A stretch of 64,000 bases of DNA from assembly GCF_011075055.1 (NCBI RefSeq), contig NC_058140.1:10040988-10104987 (forward strand), read 5' to 3'. Made by a program: the position numbers and the translations under genes. The notes under the pieces are model-generated. The model searched no databases. It had not been told where the DNA came from and saw nothing but the letters and a program-made list of their open reading frames with translations. How positions within the stretch are numbered: the first letter of the stretch is position 1; each line of letters starts with the position of its first letter. This document shows positions 45,955-57,190 of the stretch, piece by piece. The DNA is from Mangifera indica. Taxonomy: Eukaryota; Streptophyta; Magnoliopsida; Sapindales; Anacardiaceae.

Positions 45955-46590
45955 TGCTGTAGCAAGTATGAAGCTGCTGGCAAACCATTCGAATAAGTTG
46001 TTCCCATTATGGATTTCCTCTGCATTGAATAGTTATTTACACCTGGTTCATTCCAGTTCTTGCCACTGATATCAAGCAGAGATCATTAAGTCGATAAAAC
46101 ATCTTAGTTACTTCAGTTTTAGTTACTCATAGCATATTTCTAGGTAACAAAAATCTAGATTATAAATAGAACATAGAGGAGATGAAGTTATTGTCTTGTC
46201 TGATAATATTGGTATATGGCACTGCGGCTTGAAGTAAGCTGACTGCATTTAGTTAAGGCTTACTGAGTACCCAATAAACATAATTTTCTTTCCTTTAAAT
46301 CTTATAAGAAAATTTTCACCATCAAACTTGTTATGTGCTTTTATAGTTTAATTTGTTGAAGTGTGGAGATTGATTATGTCTAAAGGATGCAGGATTGGCC
46401 AGGAGTTATTGCAGAGTGCAACCCCACAAGCAAGGGTCAAAGGACAGTAATAGACGTAAGGATTACCCTAAACCCTAAACCATGTAAATCTATCTTGTTC
46501 TGTGTGGTTAAACATTCACGTCTTTCACGTTTTTTTTTGAAGTTTAGAAAATATATCTTGGCAAGTCACAGTGAGTGGGTTGCCATTGAT
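45955..46590 (-). pseudogene. TBL gene copy A, truncated fragment
   Basis: Three pieces match TBL copy B in the same order. First, the end of exon 1 (WQPTHCDLPR, 46585-46557), with the splice donor GT changed to AT. Second, exon 2 (46326 to about 46190), reading FDGENFLIRFKGKKIMFIGY, where the catalytic GDS motif is GYS and a TAA stop follows. Third, the start of the last exon (46065 to about 45960), reading NWNEPGV and NGLPAASYLLQ. Exons 3 and 4, most of exon 1 and the DxxH end are missing. It is not functional. A copia LTR begins 26 bp beyond its 5' side. Confidence 0.82.
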
Positions 46591-46615
46591 GAAGCTATGG
46601 AGCAGTGAAGTTGGC

Positions 46616-47003
46616 TGTTAGAAAATTCTGAATTTTTGAAGATGGTTTTGGTGCAGAAAGTTAAAGCTGATGTGGATTATTTTTGTAGCCTTAAAGTGAT
46701 GACAAACTTACTTAACCATTTTGTAATGTTTTTTCTTAGATTGCAACCAAACCGAAATTGTAGTAGTTGTGTTTGGTGTACTTTGATAATGAAGGTTTGG
46801 TTAGTTTGTAAGAAATTGTATGGGTAAGTTTATTTTAAGCTGCTGTTGTACATGAATTTAGTGGAACTGATGTAAATATAAATGTAACAAAAAGAATAGA
46901 AAAAAGTAGACTTTTCACAGCCAAAAGCTTATTTCGTTCCAGCTCTCTGTTTTTGCATTTTTTCATGTTTTCTTTGTATACAAATCTCTATTAAAAATCA
47001 ACA
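46616..47003 (+). repeat. Copia-4 5' LTR
   Basis: It starts TGTTAGAAAA and ends ATCAACA just before the primer site. Both ends have the canonical TG..CA form. No second copy exists in the window, so the left border is inferred. Confidence 0.65.
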
Positions 47004-47005
47004 AT

Positions 47006-47016
47006 TGGTATTAGAG
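47006..47016 (+). promoter_or_regulatory. Copia-4 primer binding site
   Basis: TGGTATTAGAG differs by one base from the usual initiator tRNA-Met site (TGGTATCAGAG) and lies two bases after the LTR. Confidence 0.8.
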
Positions 47017-47112
47017 TTTTCAATTCTTTGTAAGGGCCTGTGCCAAGAAAAAAATTTGAAGCAAAGGAAGGCTAGTGTATGCAATAGGGAGAAAAAACTA
47101 AGAATACAAACC

Positions 47113-49807
47113 ATGGCTTCAAGCAGTTTTACAGTGGTATTTGCACCAGTTTTTTCCGATGAAAATTATGTAGCCTAGGCAATGAAGATGAAAGCCTACT
47201 TAAAAGCTTTTAATTTGTGGGATGTAGTTAAGATGGATAAGCAACCGAATCTAATACTAGAAAACCCAACATTGAATCAAATAAAACACCATTCTGAAGA
47301 AGTGGCCAAGAGCTATAAGGCTTTGTCTTGTATTTATTTTGCTGTTTTAGAGCTAATGTTTGCAAAGATCATGGCCTGTGAGACAGCAAATGAGGCATGG
47401 GATAAGTTGAAATTGGAATTCCATGGAAGTGATAAATCAAAGCAAATGCAGATTTTCAATTTAAAAAGGGAGTTTGCCTTGCTTAGAATGAAAAAAAGGT
47501 GAATCAGTTAAAAATTACATTAATAGGCTAATGAAAATTGTGAACCAGCTTACTTTTCTTGGAGAAGTGATTTCTGAAAATAAAGTTGTGGTGCAAGTGT
47601 TAGTGAGTCTGTCGAAAAAGTTTCAGGTAAAGATCTCCTCATTGGAAGATTTGAAAGACATGAGCACCATGACCATTTCAGAGCTTTCAAACTCCTTACA
47701 AGCTGTGGAATTGAGACAAGCATTCAGAGATAAAGTTATAGTATATGAAGGGGCTTTTGCTGCAAACCAAACAACAAAAATGCATGCTGGTTCTAGTTCA
47801 AATAAGCAGCAATTTGGTAAAAAAGGGAAAGAAAAGAAAGAGAGCTTTGATAGAAGGCAAAAAGGGAAGAAAAGTAAATTTCCACCTTGCCAACATTGTA
47901 AAAAAACCAGCCACACAGAGAGGTATTATTGGTATAGACCTGAAATGCAATGTAAAGGGTGTAAAGAATTTGGTCATATGGAGAAAGTATGCAAGAACAA
48001 GGGTAAAACAAATCAGCAACAAGCTCAAGTTGCTAAAAAATTACAGGAGAAGGAAGAGCAACCTGAGGAGCAGTTGTTTACAACAAACTGTTATAGAACT
48101 CAACTCTACTCTCAAACTTGGTTATTAGACAACGGATGCACCAAACATATGACTTCAGATGAAAGTCTTTTTGTCAACTTGAAGAAGAGCAAAATCTCTA
48201 AATTTAAAATTAGAAATGGGGAGTATTTGCAAGTGAAAGGAGTTGGCACAATTTTTGTCAACACATCATCAGGTACAAAAATGATTAATGATGTCTTATT
48301 TGTGCTTGGTATAACTCTCAATTTATTGAGTATTGGTCAGATGCTAGAAAAGAATTACTTTTTAAAATTTGATAATAAAAAATGCTTTGTGTATGATTTG
48401 GATGGGGTTGAATTAATGATAGTCAAAATGATGCATAGAAGCTTTTGTTTAGAGTTAAGTGAGTTGAATGCTCAAACATTTGTTAGTAGTGATCAGGAGT
48501 CAGTTAAATGGCATAAAAGACTAGGCCACTTTCATGGAAAAGGGCTCAAACTTTTGCATGAAAAAGAGCTCACTGTTGGGGTGCCAAAAGTGGCAATGAT
48601 AGAAAGAGTATTTCAAGCTTGTCAATTAGGCAAGCAAACCAAACTCTCATTCTCAAAGAATGAAACATTGAAGGCCAAAGAGAAACTATAACTAGTGCAC
48701 ACTAATGTGTGTGGTCCTATGAAGAACAGTTCTTTAAATGGAAGCAAATATTTTGTTTTATTCATTGATGATCTCAGTAGAATGTGCTCGGTCTACTTTA
48801 TGAAAATGAAATTGAAGTTTTAGATTTGTTTTTGAATTTCAAGAAACTTATGGAGAATGAAAATGGATGCAAGATAAGAATAGCAAGGAGTGATAATGGA
48901 GGGGAATATATCAGTGAAAAATTTGAAAAAATTTGCGAGGAAAATGACATTAAACATCAACTCACAACTTCTTACAACCTTCAACAGAATAGGGTGAGTG
49001 AGAGGAAGAATAGAACAGTGATGGAAATGGCTAGATGCCTTTTGTTTAAAGCAAATTTTCTAAAAAGCTTTTGGGCAGAAGCTGTGAATACAACAGTCCA
49101 TTTACTAAACAGATTACCAACAAGAGCTTTGAAGGAAATGACACCTTATGAGGCTTGGTTTGGTTCAAAGCCAAATGTGAGTTATGTGAGGATATTTGGC
49201 TGTGTCTGCTAGAGTTATATACTAGAAATGAAGAGAGAAAAGTTAAGTAAAAAAGCTGAATTAGACATCTTTGTTGGCTATAGTGACTTATCAAAAACAT
49301 ATAGAATATATCATCCTTTAATTGGAAAATTTAGCATCCATAGAGACTTAAAATTTGATGAAGAGTCAGTATGGAATTGAGAAGCCAATGAAGTACATGT
49401 ATAGGTGAAAGATGAGCCTAACTTGCAAAGTAAAGAAGTGCAAAAGATGAGCTACAAGGTAATAGTGATGATGAAGATAAAACACCCAAAATGAAATCAC
49501 TTGTTGATATTTATAGCAGGTGTAATGTAGTTGTATTTGAGCCTACAACATATGAAGAAACATCAAGGTTTTCTAGTTGGAGGGCTACAATGCAGGAGGA
49601 GATAAAGATGATTGAAAAGAATGAGACTTGGAGGCTTGTAAAGAGACCTCCTAATAAGCGTGTAATAGGGGTTAAATGAGTGTACAGAACAAAATTGAAT
49701 ACTAATGGTTTTGTAAACAAGTTAAATGCTAGGGTTGTAGTGAAAAGGTATACTCAAAAGGAAGGTGAAGACTACTCTAAAGCCTTTGCTCTAGTTGCAA
49801 GGTTTGA
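47113..49807 (+). pseudogene. Copia-4 gag-pol, broken
   Basis: Gag starts at 47113 (MASSSFTVVFAP), meets a TAG at 47176-47178, continues to 47502, then shifts frame in an A-run near 47490. The longest open piece (47531-48691, 386 codons) holds the gag tail, a zinc-knuckle-like region CKGCKEFGHMEKVC, a protease-like LLDNGCTKHMTS (DNG where DSG/DTG is usual) and GAG-pre-integrase KWHKRLGHF. A TAA precedes the integrase, whose first catalytic aspartate appears as asparagine (HTNVCGPM). The later integrase (SDNGGEY, ERKNRTVMEMARCLLF) is readable at 48784-49212. The RT start is at 49491-49807. Several independent lesions mark it as inactive. Confidence 0.88.
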
Positions 49808-50085
49808 TTCGAGCTCATCTTTATCTAGACCTTATTCACGATCACTTGGATCGAATCCACCATTCCATAACAGAAACTTAGTATTTACTCCTACTATATG
49901 GAAGTAAGTAATTATATTTGGTTGCATCAAATCAAAACTCAATAGCATTTTCTTTATATCTCGATATATTTTATCCTAGCTTCAGATAACTTATATATAA
50001 TGCATTGCACTATAGAATGGACTGCCTCAGACAAGCTATTTTTAACTGTGTAATAAATTTTTCTATGTATTATTAACTTGGGTTT
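49808..50085. other. Non-coding spacer between copia-4 and TBL copy B
   Basis: No homology to either neighbour is visible. It probably includes the TBL copy B 3' flank. Confidence 0.5.
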
Positions 50086-53000
50086 CTAACTGATGAAAGT
50101 TGCATACAGAAGTTGATTCCATATGTCTGGAAGGCCAGCAATACACCAGTGAGTGTAGTCCATGCCCTTGAAGCCATTATAAGAGCTAGGATGTGCATCT
50201 TTTCTTAGCTGTGAAAGAGTAGTTATGTTAAGGAGATGAACTGGTTTCTTAATAGTACTTAACACTTCTTGTAATACGTATGATGCCGCAGGCAAGCCAC
50301 TCGGATACGTTGTTCTCGTTGCAGGTTCCTCCTCCACCAAGCAGTTTTGCACACCTGGTTCGTTCCAGTCCTCACCCATGATCAAACACAGATCATATAG
50401 CCAATAAAAAATCTCAATAACAAGGAAATCTAAAATGCAGACTTGAATAGAGCAAGCAAGGTGACTAACTTGTAATGAGAAGGCGAGATTCCTTGATAAA
50501 AGACTTTAGTTTTTGTGGTATCTACATCTGAATCAACCCATTTGGCCCAAGTTGTTAAAGCTTCTCAAAAAGCAACCATACGATCTATGTCCTTCAGAAT
50601 CCTGCCACTAGATTGAATATAGTCCCATCTGGGTGGTTCAAGAGGCATATACAGAATTAGCTCAAGTTAAAATCAAGTGAAATAATAAATAAAGGGGTGG
50701 ATTCGAATCAAACTCAGAACGACCAGTTCAAGATCGAACTTAGGTCATTTGGATCATCCAAGAAAAAGAAGACTCGGATCTGAGCTGAAGCGGATGAACC
50801 CCTATTATTAATGCCAGTGGTACTAATCAGCTAAAGTCTATAAAGCTCTTGCGGTTGTTTAACTCTGCGGTACCACCAAAGCCAGGAATTGAAAAACCAA
50901 AACATCAACATCCTTCCATATATTGCCATTCTTAATCGAATCAAGTTTCAGAACTCGACCAATATTCTCCACTTCTGTGTCCAGCAAGTATGCTGAACCA
51001 AACAGTATCACCGAAACATCATAGTCCTGCAAAATCAAACAAGTGATTATATTTCTAATAAATTTCCAGTTTATAGTAATTAACAGATTATAAATAGAAC
51101 CTGGAAGAACACTGTGGAGGTCGAGCCATTGTCCTGACTGATAATATTGGCATTTGTATCAGAGGTTTGAAGTAAGCATAATAGCGACTGCATTTGATTA
51201 AGGCTTACTGAGTCACCTATGAACATAATTTTCTTGCCTTTAAATCTTTTTAGAAAATCTTCAACATCAAACCTGCAAGCAATGTGAGTTTACAGTATAA
51301 TTAAAACCTTATGCCAGTTTTTGAAGCAAAATACATCAACGGGTAGTAGGAAACGACAAGTCAGTCACATTTCTATGCAAAACTTGAAATGTTTTTTTTT
51401 TTTTAAATCCTTGGAGTAGGAAACAACAATTTGTCTTTTAGAAACTAGAAAGTAGAGGCAGTCTCGGCTCAACCCATCTCACTTGTGGGCCATGTCAGGT
51501 CAAGATTTATTATGATACGAGTTTTATGGGTTAGGCCGACTCACTGTAAAGTGAAGGTCTATGATACAGCCCAAAACCTCTTAGGTTGTATTGTATCAGA
51601 CTTTTAATGGATTGATTTGCATGCGTTTACGGATTGACTCATCAAATTTTAATATTATAATATTATAATATTTAATTTTATTTTTTTTAATAATTTTTTA
51701 TTGACTATATTAGACGACCCACAAGTTTATCTTCAGGCCTCAATATGACCTGTATGACTTATGACTCTAATTTAACCGGTTATAATAATGGACCATACCC
51801 CCATGAGCCGTGCTAAGATATAGGGAGTTTGGGCTGTACAATGGGCCAGCCTAGACCCCTTGGCATGTCTACTAGAAAGTGATACTGACTTCTGGGTTTT
51901 AGATTAAGGGAGAAAGGAGCCACTAATTACTGGATAAGTAATGACAAGTCGGTTTTTCCTTTATTAGAAAGTGACAGATTGGTTACATTTCATAAATAGC
52001 ATAAGACTAAACTAACAAAATTTCTAAAAGCTACCATAATTGTAACAAACTTTTGTTGATTATTAAAGATATATTATATTTAATTCAAAATTATTAATAT
52101 AAATAAAATCTTGTCTATAAATAATATCTATAAATTTTGATATGTTATTATTGAGTGTTGTTGTACCTCTAATTTAAAATTATCTAATTACATACTGATA
52201 ACAAAAAAAGACACATCATGAAAATGATGCACATTTCAAATACCAAATGTAATCACTTTATACATTTTATATACATCACCATGTGTCTTTTTCATCATAA
52301 AAAATTATTCTTCCACATAAACTTCTCTGGCTTTTACACTTTAGAGGGTGAAATTTTGTATGTTGCACTAGATTACGTGGATAAAAGTAATTGGGTCAAT
52401 AATGTCTATGCTTACACTTTTATTAAGTTTTTTTATTAAATTTAGGTTATAAAATATAACTACGATAATGTGTTAAAACAAATCTTTCCCTAAACTTAAG
52501 TTAAAGTTTATTAGGAGTAAATTTGAAACGAGTCTACACTAGAGTTATAATTTGATAAATCGGTTAGAGTTTAACATTTTCAGTGATATTATTCATTTTA
52601 TTGATGATATTATTAATCATTTTGAGAATTTTATTCATCATATGATATTTTTCAATGTCATTATTCGAAATAACCTCAAATTAAGTTCAAGGGAAACTTT
52701 GATTCAGTTTGGCTCAAAACTTTTACCTCGATCCCACTCACTAACCGGGCAATAGGACCTCAGCGCAGGGGAGCTTTGCCCTTTGACCCTGACTCACTTG
52801 TCAAGATTTCTCTTAAACATGGCAAGACACCACGCTCCAATCAGATGGCTCTAAAGAATGATAAACAATTAAGCAAAAAGAAGAAGCAATGTAGATTTAT
52901 GTACCTTGGCAAGTCACAGTGGTTGGGTTGCCATCTGTATTTGAGGTAGAGATGATCGGGGCGACCGTACTTCTGGCAATCGAATTCCCGTCGAATGTTC

Positions 53001-53190
53001 GGGCAGTCCCATGAATTGTAGAGCGGATATGACTCGTCGTACACCATCTCCCTTCATATATATTACAACTCCTCTTCTCTTTACTCCATTTCCCCACGTT
53101 TTCCGAATTCGCCAGACAAAAACATGACAAAACAAGGAACATTGCAACCGAGAAAGAAGAAGATCTGAGAATCGCAGAAGTCATTTTCAT
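50086..53190 (-). pseudogene. Trichome birefringence-like (TBL/PC-esterase) gene, copy B, disrupted
   Basis: TBL proteins are Golgi O-acetyltransferases acting on cell-wall polysaccharides. Five exons: 53190-52905 (signal-anchor-like [25 protein letters not shown], then [10 protein letters not shown] and [20 protein letters not shown]), 51272-51101 (FKGKKIMFIGDSVSLNQ with the GDS motif), 51026-50864 (DYDVSVILFGSAYL), about 50629-50470 (WDYIQSSGRILKDIDRM) and about 50377-50086 (DWNEPGV, then [20 protein letters not shown] with the DxxH motif). Lesions: one base lost in exon 1 near 53045; one extra T in exon 3 near 50892-50896; an extra T plus a missing G in exon 4 near 50560-50571, giving TGA; and no AG acceptor before exon 5 near 50378. 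The catalytic motifs survive. Sequencing indel errors are an alternative explanation for the homopolymer lesions. Confidence 0.85.
51453..51871. mobile_element. MITE-like hAT insertion in TBL copy B intron 1
   Basis: A 419-bp segment starts TAGAGGCAGTC and ends GGCATGTCTA, whose reverse complement starts TAGACATGCC. It is flanked by the perfect octamer ctagaaag (51445-51452 and 51872-51879). Eight-base duplications are the hAT signature. There is no coding capacity, and the termini match only loosely. Confidence 0.75.
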
Positions 53191-53282
53191 TGCTCAATTC
53201 TTGAGACTGAGGGGAAGCAGAAAAGAGATAGAGAAGGTGAGAGTTTGGTTTGAAGGTTTTTTACTGAAACTCTCTCTCTCTC

Positions 53283-53293
53283 TATATATATAT
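53283..53293 (-). promoter_or_regulatory. TATA-like box and CT run upstream of TBL copy B
   Basis: A TATATATATA stretch lies about 93 bp upstream of the TBL ATG on the minus strand, next to a (CT)n run at 53268-53282 that would form part of the core promoter. This is consistent with a formerly expressed gene. Confidence 0.4.
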
Positions 53294-53879
53294 CTATCTA
53301 TTAACTGTATTGAGTGAGTGATATAATTTATAGACAGAAACAAACTAACGAGTATTGACTGATATAATTTTTACTTTGTTAATACTAAATGATTTGTACC
53401 CGAAATATTATTGCAGAAATTAATATGAACCATGACCCATTAACATTCAATTTGTTTATTATTGTATTATGTAGACTGCGTCATGGTTCATGAACTACTG
53501 ATTTCGATTTAGAACCATCGGTTTACAGTTCAAAAAAATAGAAACCCTGAACTAAAACTGTTACAGGACGGTTCAAAACCGATATTAAACCAACGGTTCC
53601 AGTTCATGACCCTAGTTTGAAATTGACATTAAACCATCAGTTTTAATTCATGGCCTCTATTTATTTTTTAATTAATAATTATAATAATTAAAAATTAAAA
53701 AAAGACTCGGACTTAATTTTTCAATTAAACTTTCTACTTATCCTCTTGGGATTTAGAAGAATCAAATCCTACGTAGTTCTTTTACCTTTGCATATCCGAT
53801 AGCTGACGGTACCCTCTTACCTTATCATTCACCTTCATTATTTTGACTACTTGTTCTTGTCATCGAATTATCCATGGTT

Positions 53880-55854
53880 AAATTAAGGGGTTCTTTATTG
53901 AAATCCACTTTTATATCTTGTAGGAGTAATTCAACTTTTGTCTAATTGTCCACACGTACTTGAGCTTCAATAGATTTAGGAGCCAAACTTGATTGCCTCT
54001 TGTCCAATATATTGCTTCTTTAACTAAAAGTTTGTTCCACTACGACAGTTGATGCTAGTATTGCTAGGACTTGTTTAGCAATAACTGCTAATGTTGGAAA
54101 GATTGATGCATGTCGACTCTATTATTGTAGAATTGGAAAGTCTTTTCCTATATTACTGTCACCAAACTCAAAAATAGTGGTTAGATAAATATCAAGCTCT
54201 GAGGTGAAGTCTGATGTTTCTCTTGGTCTTTTATCCTTTTACATCATTATACGATCACTATAACTAATATTTTGGATTGGTTATGAGGCAATAGGTGGTA
54301 GAAAGGAAGAAAAACCACCTTAGTTACCATAAACTAATGAATATTCAGTATAAATTTCTTTAATTAAATTTATAATGGTAGTTATAATTAATGAAATATT
54401 AACTTCATTCTCATACTCTAATTGCACGCATTCATAATATAATGTTTAATAATTTGTAACACTATTTAATTTAAACCTAAGATCAATAAAACAAGCAATA
54501 AAAAAATTTTTGGAATTTTTTTATAGCAATTTAACCATTTTATTTCAATAAAAAAATAGTTTATTTTAAAATAACATTTGTCCAGCGTCTTGTAAAAACT
54601 CAATAATATTAAGGGTTTCATTTAAAAATAAAAGAGAAGTGAGATAAAAGCCCCACTCAAAGTAAAAGTTGTATTATTAAAATTTTTTAAAATGTCTAAA
54701 ACTGTCTTACAAATATCTCAATGCTAGGAATATAATATAACTTGTGACATATTTTGTGAAATAAATGTGTACAATAATTTTCTATTATCAAAAGACTCGT
54801 TGAGTAATTCATATGTTGAATTTCAATGAGTTGACACATCTTTATAAAATCTTTTTAGTCTTCTATTATGTGTTTTACAAAATTTATCTCATTCTTTCAT
54901 TGTTTGTGGATATGTTCATAAAAATGAAATTATTGTTTTTATTAGACTAATATAATTATTAAAATATCTTAAACCATTTTGTACACATAAACTAACATAT
55001 GATATGCACATCTAATATGAAAAAATCCATAGCCTAAATTGGGTTTGTAAATTTTTGTTAAATTAGTAATTGATGTCGTATTTGCAGCTGTATTATCAAA
55101 TGAAATTGAAAAAAATTTAAAAACTAATCTATATTCTTCTAATATTTTTTTAATTATTCTATAAATATTATTGATTATATGTCAGTCATCAAACACCCTA
55201 AATGCTAAAATTCTTTTTTGTAATTAAAATTTATCATTTATCCAATAATAAGTTATACCCATATAAGAGTAAATTTGCTAATGGTCACTCTAAATATCAC
55301 TATATATAGATACACGTTCATCTAAATTTAAAAATAATTAAATTAATTCTTGTTTTGTTTTTTATATAGATTTAATAATGATCTTTTTAATGTGTTTCTT
55401 GGAATAGTTTTATATGCATGATTTAATACAGTTTTATAATAATTATTAAACCCTAAATTTTCACTAAAATTAAACGCTAAGTGATCTATTGCTACTAGTT
55501 ATTTGTGTTATTTTTTTGGGATGCCTCAACTTCAAGTGTCTTTTGAATGTCCCGTATCTACCTCTTTGCTTGAATTTATAAATTTGTTTACAATAATTGC
55601 GAGCAACTTCAAAAATACCATTTTTTTTGTATTTTCTTGAAATGAATCTTGAAAATATAAGTGGTAAGAATTTTTTGGGGTTGTTGTTCCAACTCCACTT
55701 CTTTTTGTTGTTGTTGTTGTTGCTTCACCTATACATATTGACTTCCATTTTTTTGTGTTGAAAAATCTTTTACAAATTGATCTTTATTCACATTTGATAT
55801 ATATGAGTATTGACTAAATCTCCTATTACCTAAAAAATTTTCACTACTTGCCAT
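53880..55854 (-). pseudogene. hAT-family transposase relic
   Basis: Minus-strand translation starts MASSENFLGNRRFSQYSYIS at 55854 and includes a (TTG)n-encoded glutamine run (55700-55720). A degraded RNase-H-like core near 55090-54960 retains the GFFHIRC-like motif as 'GYGFFHIRCACHMLVYVYK' with disruptions. The C-terminal dimerisation region near 54060-53930 retains STVVVEQTFS and SNILDKRQSSLAPKSIEAQV, the hAT signature. Stops and frameshifts occur throughout. The N-terminal BED finger is not readable. Confidence 0.72.
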
Positions 55855-56474
55855 TTTTTGATAATAAATAAAATTAATTATATAATTAATTATAAAAGAT
55901 AATGAGAAAAAATAATAATAAATAATAAATAAAATTAATTATAAAGATAAATTTTATAATTAATTATGAAATTGTATAATAGAAAAATAATAATAATTAA
56001 ATTATAAAAATTAAAATTGGAATTAATAAAAAAAAGAAAGAATTTAATTCAATTTGATTGAAAGATTGAAAGAGTATTGAAAATTAAGAGAATGAGAATA
56101 AATGCACAATAGTTTTACTTTTACAAGTAAATTTTTTTGTAACTCCAAAAATACCCTCTCAGCCCTATAGGTGTAGACGCTGGAAGGAAGGTGTGATGCG
56201 CGCGGTGCGCACACCCTCATATATATATATATATATTAAATAATATAATAAATAAATATATATTAAATATTATAATATTTAATATATATATATATTAAAT
56301 AATATAATAAATAAATATTAAATATTATAATATTTAATATAATATATAAAAATAATAATAATAATTTTTAAATATATATAATAATATAATATAAATTTAA
56401 AATTATTATTTATGTATATTATATTAAATATTATAATATTTATTATATTTTTTAAATATTATATTATACTATTT

Positions 56475-56478
<4 letters not shown>

Positions 56479-56508
<30 letters not shown>
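56479..56508. repeat. (AT)n microsatellite
   Basis: About 15 uninterrupted dinucleotides inside the inverted repeat. A second run lies at 56531-56550 and a shorter one at 56220-56235. Confidence 0.95.
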
Positions 56509-56510
<2 letters not shown>

Positions 56511-56559
56511 AAAGGGTGCGCGCAGTTGTTTATATATATATATATATATATTATATGAG

Positions 56560-56682
56560 GGTGCGCGCACTCTGTACGCACTGCGCACTGGGTACGCACC
56601 GCACGCACTGCGTACGCACTGTGTGCATTACACACGCACTGCGCACACCACGCGCGCTCTGCACACATCACACGCACCATGT
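56560..56682. repeat. GC-rich alternating purine-pyrimidine array
   Basis: A roughly 120-bp block made of degenerate units around tgcgcacgcact/gtacgcact, strikingly GC-rich in an AT-rich setting. Nearly every step alternates purine and pyrimidine, a pattern that favours Z-DNA. The short frames across it on both strands are compositional artefacts. Confidence 0.8.
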
Positions 56683-57190
56683 CTTCCTTCCAGCGCCTGC
56701 ACCTACAAGCTTGGGAGGGTATTTTTGGATTTACAAAAAAATTTACTTATAAAAGTAAAACTACTGTGCGTTTGCCTAAAAAGGTTTAAGCGAAAAATTT
56801 TTTGCCTATTTTAATTAATATCTCAAGTATTTATAAGGGAAATTTAAAAAAAAAGGGGCCTAACAGATAATTTTAGGGACCAATGGTCCCCTACAAAACT
56901 TAAACATTTGTAGGGACCGTTGGTTCCCTTTTTTAAATTTAAAAAATAAAAAAATTTAAAAAGATTTTAATAATCCCGGTTTATGAACTGGTTATGAACC
57001 GATGGTTTGATGATTTAAAAATAGAAAAACCTAAACCAAACTATCATAATCTGATTTTGGTTTCAGTTCAGACCGGTTTTGGTTTTGACGGTTCCAGTTT
57101 TGGTTTTATATCGATTAATTTTGGTTTTATATTAATCAGTTTTAGTCTGGTTCACAAGCCAAATCAGCCTGTGACTGAGACTGGTATTAT

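Larger units (their letters stand above)
46616..49807 (+). mobile_element. Ty1/copia element truncated in RT (copia-4)
   Basis: A 5' LTR (TGTTAGAAAA... from 46616), an initiator tRNA-Met-like primer site (TGGTATTAGAG, 47006-47016), gag, protease, integrase and the start of RT are present in order. Homology stops near 49807 inside RT (after ALVARFDS). No RNase H, polypurine tract or 3' LTR follows. Its sequence family differs from copia-1 and copia-3. Confidence 0.88.
56105..56768. repeat. Large inverted repeat with AT runs and GC-rich array
   Basis: The left arm (56105-56190) and right arm (56683-56768), 86 bp each, are reverse complements at roughly 85-90 percent by eye (shared core aagtaaatttttttgtaa, and gctggaaggaag at the inner ends). 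The arms enclose long (AT)n tracts, AT-rich sequence and several inverted copies of atatgagggtgcgcgcac. It lies between the hAT coding relic and its right subterminal region, so it may be a nested foldback element. Confidence 0.82.
53460..57190 (-). mobile_element. Decayed hAT transposon (RICESLEEPER-like), probable extent
   Basis: A transposase relic (53880-55854) is flanked on both sides by similar subterminal sequence rich in aaccggtt/gaaccg motifs. On the left is 53500-53660 (aaccatcggttt, caaaaccgatatt). On the right, in inverse orientation, is 56970-57190 (aaccgatggttt, ggttttgacggttcc). Such motifs are common near hAT ends. Exact termini and the 8-bp target duplication were not identified, so the outer borders are estimates. 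Confidence 0.55.

Noticed and set aside
47745..48128. 127-codon plus-strand frame inside copia-4
   Set aside because: A lysine-rich shadow of the gag-protease frame.
56459..56752. Opposing cysteine/alanine- or tyrosine/isoleucine-rich frames
   Set aside because: Translations of the (AT)n tracts and the GC-rich array. Not proteins.
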